Both the position numbers and the translations under genes were made by a program. Below are positions 34,693 through 45,845 of a stretch of 64,000 bases of DNA, piece after piece; the first letter of the stretch is position 1, and each line of letters begins with the position of its first letter. The stretch is taken from contig OY747722.1 of NCBI GenBank assembly GCA_963556495.2, forward strand, positions 23,739,001 to 23,803,000, given 5' to 3'. This DNA is from Valencia hispanica (Eukaryota; Chordata; Actinopteri; Cyprinodontiformes; Valenciidae). The notes under the pieces are model-generated. The model was not told the origin of the DNA, made no database searches, and saw nothing but the letters and a program-made list of their open reading frames with translations.

Positions 34693-37600
34693 GTAAGTGC
34701 TCATACAAAGTGTTGTTCTTGTGACTGAACCTCTGGCTTCACTTTAAACTCTGAGAGATTTGCGGGGAGCAAGGTCGACTTGCCTGTGGGTGTGCGTGTA
34801 ACACACAATCACCTGATGCGAGGCTTTACCCCTTCCTCCTCCATCTATCAATCGGGACATGCCCTCTGCACCCTCAAATCAGTCTAGCCAAGTCCCATTA
34901 CACCGTGGTGTTTCCACATTTTCAGGGGAAAAAAGGTAGCAGTTTCAAGTTTTGGGATTGAAGCAGAAATGTTTCTAAAGGTTTGTTAAAGTCTTCAAAG
35001 TCATGATTTATATCCTTTATGTTTTTCACCAATTCATAAAGTAAACCATATCTGCTAATACGCCAGATACTACTAGTGGGTTGAATGTAGGAAATAATGA
35101 CAAACTGGCCCAAATGACCATTGTTTACACACCTAATGTTTATATTGGTTTGAATTGCCACATGCCCTCAATCTCACGTGTATTTATTCCACAATCCATT
35201 TAGTTCCCCTGCATTCGTATTAGCCTATTATATCTCAATCAGCAATGTGTCCGATCCACTTAGATAACACTGAATCTGTTTCCTTTTCAGTAGGCATATG
35301 TTGGCTTTACTCCATGTTTCTAAGGCTCAAGTTGGGATTTTCAATCCACTTTAACATCAGGGTGGACAGCTGAGCAGAATTAATAGAATTATTCGGACAC
35401 ATGCAGATGGACATGGGGTATCATGTGGATTACTGCACTGTTTAGAGAGCCAAAAGGGAGCTGTCAAATCAAGCAGACTGAACCAAAGTGCTGGCCTGCT
35501 TACGGTTGCTCTATTGCATCAATTGCAGAAAAACAATAAAGAGCCAAAAGGACAGTGATATCAGAAATGTTTTGAAATTGCTTTGTAAAAACAAGTCAAA
35601 GAAGTTAAGGCTTGTATTGTCTTTATGTTAATCATATAGGGTTTATTACAAAGGAAAAAATAACTGATTCACTCAACGCTTTAGGACAATGAATCAGTGG
35701 AAAACCCCTGACGTCTGAAGAAAAGTACATTCTGTTTATTTGGTTTGGACAACTTTTAAGGAGATGGTTTAAACTGTGCAGGTTATTCTTAGTCCATACG
35801 GAGTACACCCTGATTGTTCCCCTCACTTCCATAATCCTGTGCTGTCAGGCAGCAGTGTATTGTCGCCTTTCAGTTAAAATCCTCTAAACATTCACTCCTA
35901 ATAAAAATGTAAAACACAACAGTTCTGCTATGAAGATGGGCAATTCTTTACTTTTTTTAAGGCTTTCCCTTTTTACAGATTTATTTTTTTCCATTGTCAG
36001 ATCGTCAAACACATGTTAATATCAGACATGGTAATGGACACCTGAGCCAATACAAATTGCAGTTTTCAAACAATGATTTCATTTCGGAAGAAAATGTCTT
36101 AAAGGTCTGTGTCTAAAAAGTGATTCTGCGTTTGTTAAATCATGAACTACTTATGATGGACCCTAGTTTTGGAAAGATGAGATCAATCTCAATTGGCACA
36201 AACAGGTCTGATTACTGTCAGAGCTGTAGAACCAAGACGTCACTTGAAAAGAAGCTGTTGGACAACATGAAGCAGGCTAAAAGATCTCTAAAGGCAACTC
36301 ATCATGCTAAAGGAATCCAAGATCAGATGAGGAACACCAGCTTTGTGACCTAGGTGAGAATCCTGTTGGACTGTATTTCAGAAAAAGAGCATTGTACTGA
36401 AAGTCCAATACAGTGTGATGTATGATGTATGTTTTTTTTTTATAAAGAATAAATCTATCCCTATTATTTCTTCTGGAATAAAACATTTAGTTTTGTTAAG
36501 ATTGTGTATTGTGAAAACTGAGTAAATATATAGAGCCACTGAAGGACAGACTTGAAACCATTATTGAAAGAGCTTGGTTTGGAAGAGAAAATAGATGCGT
36601 GGATATACAGAACGGTTACGTTTTACCATTGAAGGTCAAAACACAGCAGATATCAGATTAAGGCGGCACCTCTGGTTGTACAATAGAAAGTGCAGTTTCA
36701 ATTATTTTGCATTTCACTCGTAAAAGTAAGCAAGGAAGCAATTTTTCAGACACCAGTGATTTAATTGCTTATTTGTGTTTTCTACAGCAACCCCCTGGGC
36801 GCTATACAACTAGAACGAGGGAAAACACAGATTTTAAGTCACACTTTGCGTTCTGTTAAGAGAGATGGCGGAATCTGCTGCATTTCTACAGCATGACACC
36901 TTGACACCTACCTACAAGTACCTCTGCGTTCTTCGCTCCCAGAGTGGTTTATTAATACAGAAGGACACTTTGGAAGCTAACTTAATCAGAGGAAGTGAGT
37001 CGGGAAATGAAAGGCCACAAAAAAAAGAAGAGCGAGTGTCTTCTAGAGACGATAAAAAAAACAGCAAAGAGGGAAGGTGAAAGAATTCACCACATTAGTC
37101 CACCCATGATTTATTTCCCCCTCTAGGTGAAGGAGACACCATTTGTATTCATTTTCCCTTATTTTTATCCCAGATTCATCTTGCCTTCACATGCTTGTCA
37201 CCGCCACGCTAATGTTATTTTGGCCATGTGATGTTCCATAACTGGCTTTTATAAAAATTGTCCCCTTGCGACAGTAGAGGATGGCACATATGGAGCAGTG
37301 GAGGTGTTCTCTTTTACTTCATTCATCAACTTTTTCTTCATTTTTTTAACAGCGACATTAACAGCTTCCTCAGGACAGGACGGTGTGAAGGGTGGATATA
37401 ATGATGTCTGTCCTACTGAGAGACACTAACATCTACACTACGTCTCTCTACTCGCTTTTATCGGTGTGCATGCTTAACAAGATAGGTTTCCTTTTACCTC
37501 TCATTTTTTAAAGTTTACCTGACAAGGTGAACCTCTGGTGCTCCAACTCAAGGACAACGACATCTGTGACCATGCACCTACTCACAGGGCTTTGCAGAAC

Positions 37601-37889
37601 AATTAGATGTGAATGAAGTGTGACTGCAGTCGTGTTTCAGGGCGGTACATACACATGAGCATAGGGCCATGTAGGGGCCCAGTTAGTGACACATAAGTAG
37701 ACCCACATCACGCATTTGAACATTTTCCTTTGCGTTTTGAGAGCTTAACTTAGTTAAAAGTGTTTTGAAATTTTGTTCAGCTTAGAATTATTAGGTTGAA
37801 GTTTGAGCAAAGAATTTTAGATTTTGATCACGAAATGATTTGATTATTTCCAAGATTCCTTAAAAGGTATAAAATAACCGTTTAATCTA

Positions 37890-38470
37890 CTGGGAAAGCA
37901 ACTTCTGTGTCTTTAGTTTCCGGTGGTGCATATGCCACACCCCTGACAAAATGGCACCCTGGGAAGTGAACCCAAATCAAAAACTTTAATTACCATTAAA
38001 GCAACAAAGCTCTGTGTTCAACTTCAGGGTCTTTGGTCTCCAGCAGTGTAAAGGCATATCTTACTACAGTGATTGGACTGTAACAACACATGGAGGTTGC
38101 CAATATTCATTGACTGGCCTTTCAAACAAGCAACAGAAAACATACTTGGAGAGCAATTGACATTACTTTTCTTTACTAGTGTTTTGTCACTCCCGGATTA
38201 AATGGCACCCTGGGCAGTGAGTCATATTCTAAACCTAAAGATTTACAACACAAATACATAAAAGAGACAACACAATGTTTTTACTAGGAGAAAACAACAA
38301 AGCTTTATGTTTTACTTTACAGTCTTTAATCTCCAGCAGTGTCAAGCCATGTTTTATTTTTTTGTGCTTAAACTGTAACAAGACACAGGGACAGCCACTC
38401 CCCATTGACTGGATATGTAAGCAGGCAATAGAAAACAAATTTTTAGGGCATATGAAATGTAATTTCTTTC
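37890..38470. repeat. degenerate local duplication, 2-3 units
   Basis: The phrase (A/G)TCTTT..TCTCCAGCAGTGT...GCA recurs near 37911, 38027 and 38322. AATGGCACCCTGGG recurs at 37950 and 38201. CATTGACTGG and GCAACAGAAAACA/GGCAATAGAAAACA recur about 300 bp apart. Diverged tandem copies with indels. Confidence 0.6.
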
Positions 38471-38479
38471 GAGTGCACA

Positions 38480-40259
38480 TGCTACCCCTTGTCAACTTAA
38501 GATGTGGCTTTTGCTTTTCTACATTAAGGAGTTACTCTTTTTACAAAGCTAAAGTGTACAACACTGGTGTAAGAGAGACATCTACTCATTAGCAACTACG
38601 CTTTATATCAAATAAACATTAAAGCAACATGGTTTGAAGGAAACAAACCTACTGTCCTGTTGAATATATTGTTTTGTTGTCTTCCTCACCAAGTCCTTGC
38701 CGTCAGCTGGTGCATCCATCAAGCAGATTGCACCCAGCTGCACTGCAATTACAGGTGGTTGTTGGAACAGTACACAACAGCGAAACGCATACATTATTAA
38801 ATGAACCCATGTTTTAGATGAAATTGCTAAGCCAGCCAATAAAAGGTAAATTACCTAAGACAAAATGGTGTGGTGAATAAGAGAGCAAGAAAGGACTGCC
38901 CAAAATTGCATTGCATTAATGAACATCATCATTTCTGAAAATGGAGAGGAAACATAGAGTTGCACCTATCAGCACAAGACAGAGTGAGGATACGTGAGCA
39001 TGAGATGGAGCACAACATTGACTACCTAATTATGCATTTTATCATTTCAGTCACAATAGAGTGCCTCCCTTCTTTAGTTGCCCAGTGTGCCCGTGCAGCT
39101 GTTCCTCTGCTGCTTTAATGAGGAAGATAAAGAATAATCACAATCGTGTTATATTTACATCCACTGACCACCAAATTGCTTCCTGCTGCAGCGTTATCAT
39201 GGCAAGGCCATATAGTCAAGGTTCGTTTATAATAAAAACAACTAAAACACAAAATGCATGAAAGCAATTTATTTCATCTTGGTTTTGTCCATCATTAAAG
39301 CTTGCGTGTGCTGAAAATGAGCCAACATGAGCTTAATGGGATCATTCAAGGCAATGGGTAATTGCTTTCACTCTGATGTTGTTTGTGTTTGGACACCATA
39401 AGGACAGGCTCAAATGACCTCACAATTCTCCTGCTTGTGTCGACTTTCTCTACAAAGTCCCCAGCATTCCAACCGAGTGCAGACTCTTGACTCGCCAAGT
39501 AGTATACTAGCCATGCTGTAGCACTAATGTCCCTTGAATCTTTTCACGTGTTGTTAAAATCTCAAACCTTGATGTATGTTTACTATGATTTTATGTGACT
39601 GACCAACAAAAATTTACACATAACAGTCAAGTGAAAGTTTTAGACATCTACAGACTGAAATGTTTCCTTATTCCTCCTGGCAAAATAGCTCTAGATCAAT
39701 CAGACTGGATAGGGAGAGCCTCTGTTTGAATGTTATTTTCCAAATTTAGATTGGATTTATGTCTGGACTAGTGGTGGGAATCGAAAACTGTTTCGGACTC
39801 AGTACCAGTTCCAACAGATCCATATTTTCCAATTTTGTGTCATATTACAATTACATCCCACTCTCTGGAACATATGCGGTCTAATACCTGGCTCCATTTC
39901 ACCAAACAAGATGATAATTCTGTCCTAAGTAGTTATTGGAATGCTGTAATACCGTGTAAATGCCAGCATTCTAAAACATTAGCCTACCCAGTATGAAACT
40001 AAACACCAAGACTGTCACGTTTGAACACCTGCATACAAGTGCTAACGTAGCTAATCAAACAAACTCCATTGCGATCTCCGCTAACAATGATAACGTGCAT
40101 ATTATACATCCTGCATTACCACACAGGCGTCTTGCAACTGCAAGCACTTTCTATTAAAAGCTCAGCTACTTACAAACATCGACATCAGCTCAAGTTACCG
40201 CTTTCATGCTTGCTGCTCAGGGAGCTAGGTAGAATGAGAAGATGCAGGAATGTCACCGG
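38480..40259. other. intronic DNA with a Tc1 relic
   Basis: A Tc1-like relic sits at 39591-39785. The rest shows no recognised gene or repeat. Confidence 0.45.
39591..39785. mobile_element. Tc1-like transposon fragment
   Basis: AATAGCTCTAGATCAATCAGACTGGAT and a later TTAGATTGGATTTATGTCTGGACT resemble the region antisense to the transposase in the family of 45335-45845. Heavily decayed. Confidence 0.5.
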
Positions 40260-40267
40260 GCAGTGAC

Positions 40268-41078
40268 TATGGTGACCATATTTTGATTTCTAAAAAAAAA
40301 GAACACTTGGCACAGTCCTGAAACACTGTCATGACTGTGACCAGACTTTTGATTTTAACATATTTAAAGCATGCATTCTCCATCTGGTTAGAATGAACAG
40401 TTTAATAAGAAACTTCAGATGGGCTTTCACAAGTGCAAAAAGGACTTTAAAATCTCTAGAAATTAATTAATAATAGAAATAATTGTTCCGAATTAGAAAA
40501 TGTACCAGAAACAGTAATAGTTCGCTTTACTGGACAAAAAAATAAACAAAAATCTGAAATAACATTCTGAGAAAACAGTTATTTTCTTTTCAATGTAATA
40601 ATAAAATTAAAAAACAGGAGTCTCAAAAACACAATAATGCCTGCTCCATTTAAAAAAATTTCTACATCCTCCTCAGTCAGTTTATAGATTAATTATTATT
40701 ATAGATTTCGTTTCCATGTGGACCTACTAGATCTTTGCCACTTTTGTCACACACAGAAACACAGATGCCAGCTCTGTTTGTCTGTAAAGCTACACGTGCG
40801 CTTTAATATCTTGCAAACAGTTGCAGCACAGTTAGAGGCAAAGTGGTCCAGCGCATCAAAGCGTCCAGCGTCTTACGTCTATGAAACGGATCAGAACCAT
40901 CCACGAAATGTGTCGTATTGCATGCATCAAACCAGTCAATTTAAGTATGCTTATTAGTCCCCTTAAAAAGGATAAAAACCAGGAAATTTTCATCAATCTA
41001 TGAAATCCCCCCCGGATGCCCTGGACAGCATGTGAAAAGTGGACATGTCCGGGGAAAAGAGGACGGTTGGTCACCCTA
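40268..41078. mobile_element. hAT-type non-autonomous transposon
   Basis: The 8-mer GCAGTGAC is found immediately outside both ends (40260-40267 and 41079-41086). The ends form a short inverted repeat: TATGGTGACCA on the left, TAGGGTGACCA on the right in reverse complement. Eight-bp duplications with short imperfect inverted repeats fit the hAT superfamily. The 811-bp body holds only small open frames without transposase resemblance. Confidence 0.8.
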
Positions 41079-41086
41079 GCAGTGAC

Positions 41087-43419
41087 CCTGTTTGTGGTGA
41101 AGGGCTTACATCTCTTCTCCACTGTAGAGCAACCCAATTTTCAGTTGGTGGTCTAGCTACAGCTAGAATGTTTACATCCCATTTTAGCCCATAAGGCGTA
41201 TCTACGGTGAACTTTTGGAAGTAAATCCACGGCATGTGTTTTCTAGTGGCTAATACATATTCAACATTATATGTTCAGTTATGTGTTGTTAATTACACCC
41301 TAACCACTGTAAATATAATTGAAGAGGATTTTAGGGAGATGTAAAGGGTCTTAAATTCCAGATGTCAACCCCCATCAGTTTAATATGTTTATGTTCGCAG
41401 TCTTGTGCAGACATAATTTTTGAAAAAATTGCAACTTGGTACAGGAAACTGTAGAATTCATTTTTTACCACTCATTGAACTACTCAGGAATTGATAAGAG
41501 AAATGATAAACTAGATTCATAAGCATAATTGACAATGCCATTTATACTGATAAAAACTTATCAATTACCACCCCAAGTCTGGACTTTAATGAGGCAAGTC
41601 AAAGATATAGAAATACATTAATTTCAACTGTTCTATTGTGGTTCTGACTATATATTTGTCTCAGGTTTCAAGTCCTTTGCTAAATACAACGATTTGGACT
41701 GCCCAACATTAGGCTACATTCACCTTCTCTTCAACTTTTACTTTTACTTCCCACAGCATAAGGCTACCTTTACCATATTTAGTTTTGTAGTTATTTTGTT
41801 TGTTGGTTTTTTGATTTTGTATATTTCTTCGCTCCATATCACATCTATGCACTATTTTGTGCTGGAGTATAAAATCTAAGTAAATTACATTGAGGTTTCT
41901 GGTTGTGATGTAACAAAACGTGGAACGTTAAAGGGGTATGCAGCACTTTATCACTCTGTTAGGGCCTCTCATTGTGCCCAATACACCCAACCAGTCATCC
42001 TATTCTCTTTGGCTCTTAAAACAAAAAAGAACAAAAAAGTACCTGTAATTACATGAAAGGAAGATAAGTGGGAGCACGAGTGAGGAGATGTTCACCGCAG
42101 GGCTCTGACACCCATCATATGGAATCAGCACCTCATGAGTAATGGGGGTTAAAAAGAGAAAAGTGTCTTCTCTCTCACGGTGCCAGATGGGCTCGTGTGT
42201 GTTGGATCGGAGCTGGGAAATGAGTGAACACTTACAGCCCGTCTTGGCAGTTGCCTCCGTCAGCGGCAGAAATCAAATGGCACGCGGGGCTCGAGAGTTG
42301 ATTGGCCCGCCTCATCTGAGCTTCCATCAAGAGTTGGCAGGAAAAAGCGGCTTTACGATCCAAAATGCTAACATGCTTCACAGAGGTTGTCACTGACTGA
42401 CATTTTGACAAATACAGAAAATTACTATAAAGAAAGCTGTCTTTCTACATATGGTATCTCAATGTTTGCCAGAAGGGAACATTTTTACAGCTGTGTGAGG
42501 CGCTAAGAGATTGTAGCACTTTCTAAAATTCTTGATGGTGTCTAAAAGACTTAGGGATGTCAATGTGACTTCAGTATTTTTCCCTGAGGTGATATGAGGA
42601 AGAAAAAAGATTGGGGAAAACGTGTGCTTCACATACCCATAGTACCAAAAATACTGCAACTTATTTTACTGTAATTTGGCGACAACTTTAATAAAAAACA
42701 TTCACATTTCATGTAAAATGTCTAAAAATCCTATATCCTTTATTAACGAGGATGCACTAGTACTGCACAGACATAGACACATAATTCATAGAGCATGCTC
42801 TAAGTTATCAATCAATATTCAGGCCTCTAGTAAGATAACACTAACCTTTACCTCCCTATTCAGGTCATTCAGTAGTCATATAAAATGTTTATTTTCTAAC
42901 ATATTTCAGATAGTTATTACTGGTACATAGTGTGCTGTATTATGAGATCAACTCCATAAAAACTGTCAATGTTAATGGTTTTCATTTCTCACATTCCAGT
43001 GTAGTAAGCTGCCACCTTGTGAGATAAAAAGCAGTAGACCCTTTCTGCTAATTTGTGAAGTATGTGAATTGTGCAGACAGAGCCTAAAGTGACTAGGCAA
43101 AGGCTGGTTTAAGATTTTTTTATATGAGACCCTTGAGCACAGCAAAAAAAAGCAAAGAAAAGAACAGAACAATATCTATACAGATTGTTTACATTAAAAA
43201 GTATTTAAAAAAATTATAAATAAAAACAATTATTCTTACTGCTGCTGTGTAGTGATATCTGCAATTTTTTTTAAATTTTAATACATACAGTAAACTTAAG
43301 CTTAAGCAATATTTTCAACTATTATTTATTTTTACAGTTGGTTACAGATATTTCATAAATAGGATACCAGCTTAACAGTGGTTCAGGCTTTTTCCAGTTG
43401 CCAGCCTGCGTTCAGTGAC
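41087..43419. other. intronic DNA, no gene seen
   Basis: Contains a short Tc1-family end fragment at 41890-41960 (GTGATGTAACAAAACGTGGA, then AAAGGGGTATGCAGCACTTT). Positions 42110-42330 have mixed, CpG-containing sequence without recognised identity. Confidence 0.45.
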
Positions 43420-43916
43420 TTAAAGGAGCATGGGGCAGAATGAAGAAATGAAACTCGCGAGCGACGCGGCCGGCGCTGCAAGTAACTGCAGCCAGCCGCA
43501 CGGGAGCGCGCACAAACGCTTCACAAAAAACATACCTCTTCACAGTCACATACTTCTATTTCTTAGTGCCACTTTTCAGTGGGCTGTGAGTCGTCCTTGG
43601 TCGTTTCCCAGTTGCAGAAGAGAAGAATCCATTCTCACAATTGAATCAATGGATGTCAGCGACCATTTTTCTTCCTCTTTTAAAGCTGTCGAGAACTCGC
43701 AAGCTGTGTCAATTGACGTCAAATCCATAGGACAGCGCAGGAAATTCGGGCCCCGAAATGCAGCACATTTTGCAGCACACCGCCAGTTTAAGAAAATGGA
43801 GCGATACGTGGGCGGGGTCATTCTTTTTGGTTTATAAAGCTTCATCACTCATCAGCATTAAAAAACTGGACATGGATGTTTATTTTATTTACAAATCCTG
43901 CCCCCTGTTCCTTTAA
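43420..43916. mobile_element. piggyBac-type TTAA MITE, CpG-rich
   Basis: The ends read TTAAAGGAGCATGGGGCAG on the left and TTAAAGGAACAGGGGGCAG on the right in reverse complement, with 3 mismatches over 19 bases. TTAA lies at each terminus (43420-43423, 43913-43916). The 497-bp body has an unusually CpG-rich block at 43445-43515 (GAGCGACGCGGCCGGCGC). A 135-codon open frame (43430-43837) starts inside the left end; it resembles no transposase and is probably incidental. Confidence 0.8.
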
Positions 43917-45334
43917 CAAAAGTGTCACAAATTAGTGATGTTACACAATTCCCAATCTCTGTGGTTGGCCTACAGTGTGAAGTTTTACGTCAGCCATGTC
44001 GTACAGAGCAGTGATAGAACCTGGCAGCATCTATGGAACTGGTTTAAAATAAACACTAAGAGCAGTTTTTTTTGGCCAAGCGCAACATTTACAACACATT
44101 TTTTGTTTTCATGCTGTGCTTTTGTGAAACATTTTATAATTTTTGTCTTTGAAGTATTGCTACATACGCTAAATTTATTGGCTTACTTCTAATTCTCATC
44201 TCTGTAATATTTGTTTTCCCTGATAAGCAAATTGCTTTGTTAGAGACCTAAACATGCACTAAAAGTGAGGACATTTTTACACATATCAGACATGGTTAAC
44301 AATTGTCTGTTTTATGAATAAAGTAATTAAAAAAAACTATAGCACCCCTTAAAGTCTCTCTTGCAGGTAAAAACATAATCAATGACTACCTAATCCCATT
44401 CATTTCAAGACGTGGATCAGTATTGATAGCAAAAATGTGTGACTGGGATATCCCTACATTTGATTTATCATCATCTACAGCCAAGCTTTTTGATTGGCTA
44501 TGTTCATAACACTGTAGTCTTTCTTGAGGATTCCATAATGCCAGTGTTCTCACACTTACGAGCCTTATCATGAAGCATAATTTCTGTCAGATGGATGATT
44601 CATCTATTCCTCGGTCACTATGTCTCCGTCCCGGTTATGTCGGCAAACTCACTTGACACCTTCCTCCTGCTGTAAATTGTAGCCCGGGCCCCGCATGGGT
44701 CCATCGAAGCGGTAATTCTTCATTAATTGCTCACTGCCCGTAGCCAGACGAACAGGCTTACCCTCTCGGACATGCGTACATGGCAGGGGGGGAACTTTTC
44801 CATTCCAATTAGGCCAGTGAGGCTTAACTGGTGAGAGTACAGACCATCAACCGAGACGGTGCCCGTGAGCAGACCTGTGGGAGACGCTGAGGACAGACAG
44901 CCGGCATTTAGGAAGCCATGCAGTCATAAGTGCAGCCGGATGGCACTGCTGCTGAGGCAGGTGGTGGACATATATAGAGAAACGGAAGACATAGGGGTAA
45001 AGAGTGGTAGAAAGTGGAGTTTAAAGGGGTGAGAGCTGCCTTTTTCAATGTGTTTACGCATGCTTATTTATTTTCTTGCCGTGTGTGTAGGAGTCTGCTT
45101 GCCTGTCTTTCCTGTCTGTATGGTTTACTTCTGTCTGTGTTGTAGTAGGTGGCAGGAGAAGGCCATCAGAATAATTGGAACCAGTAAGACCTAGTGTTTG
45201 TCTGCTATAAATCCCTGGCCTTGCACTGAGTTAATTTCAACGATTCTAACGCCACTTATAGTAATCATCCAGACACCAATCTTTTTAACAGAAAATGTTA
45301 CATCTTGGTACTTTTTTTTATTCGATTGGTTACC
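43917..45334. other. intronic DNA, possible conserved block
   Basis: No gene recognised. The block at 44590-44880 is described separately. 45000-45150 is ordinary mixed sequence with GT-rich words. Confidence 0.4.
44590..44880. promoter_or_regulatory. possible conserved non-coding element
   Basis: Balanced composition with retained CpGs in an AT-rich intron (GTCCCGGTTATGTCGGCAAA, then a TAATTCTTCATTAATTGCTC box and CCAATTAGGCC). No repeat resemblance and no coding frame. Texture-based suggestion. Confidence 0.33.
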
Positions 45335-45845
45335 AAACTCTTTCAGATTTTGTCCCATTACAATGATTCTCATTTGATATTAAGTCTGGGCTTTGACTAG
45401 GCCATTCTAACAGATGACTATACTCTGATCTAAGTTATTTTATTGCCGCTCTGGCTGTATTTATTATGCCATTTTCCTACTGGAAAGTGAACCTCCATAA
45501 AGTCTCAGTCTTTTGCAGCATGTAACAGCTTTTCTTCCAGTATTACCCTGTTATTAGCTCCATGCCTTTTGCTATCAACTATGACCACTTCCCCACTCCC
45601 TGCTGAAGAGAAGCATTCTCACAGTGTGATCCTACCGCCACTATGTCTTACTGTTTGGATGGTGTTTGTGGCAAACTTTAAACAGAATGGTACAATTGGA
45701 TTCATTTGGCCACATTTCCCATCCTGAAAGCATCCACCGAATGCGATGCTACCAAATCCCAATATAGGACATTGAAATTTGTAGTTGTGATGATGCGAAA
45801 TGTGAAAACAAACTTAAAGGGTATGAATACTTTTAGCCTTAACCT
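45335..45845 (-). mobile_element. Tc1-like transposon relic
   Basis: The minus strand retains decayed transposase order. From high to low coordinates: an ATGAATACTTTTAGCC-like inverted-repeat end (45817-45836), the HGGGS/GCF region (about 45600-45660), then GGTTCACTTTCCAGTAGG and GAATGGCCTAGTCAAAGCCC (the EWPSQSPDL region). Stops and frameshifts throughout. Confidence 0.7.

Larger units (their letters stand above)
32956..37885. other. intronic DNA, possible conserved elements
   Basis: No recognised gene or transposon. 33180-33310 looks like a conserved element. A splice-bounded open segment occurs on the plus strand at 34589-34692, listed separately. Open frames such as 36120-36353 and 36865-37080 show no family resemblance. 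Confidence 0.4.

Noticed and set aside
43430..43837. 135-codon open frame
   Set aside because: Starts within the inverted end of the TTAA element and resembles no known transposase. Kept only as a note within that element.
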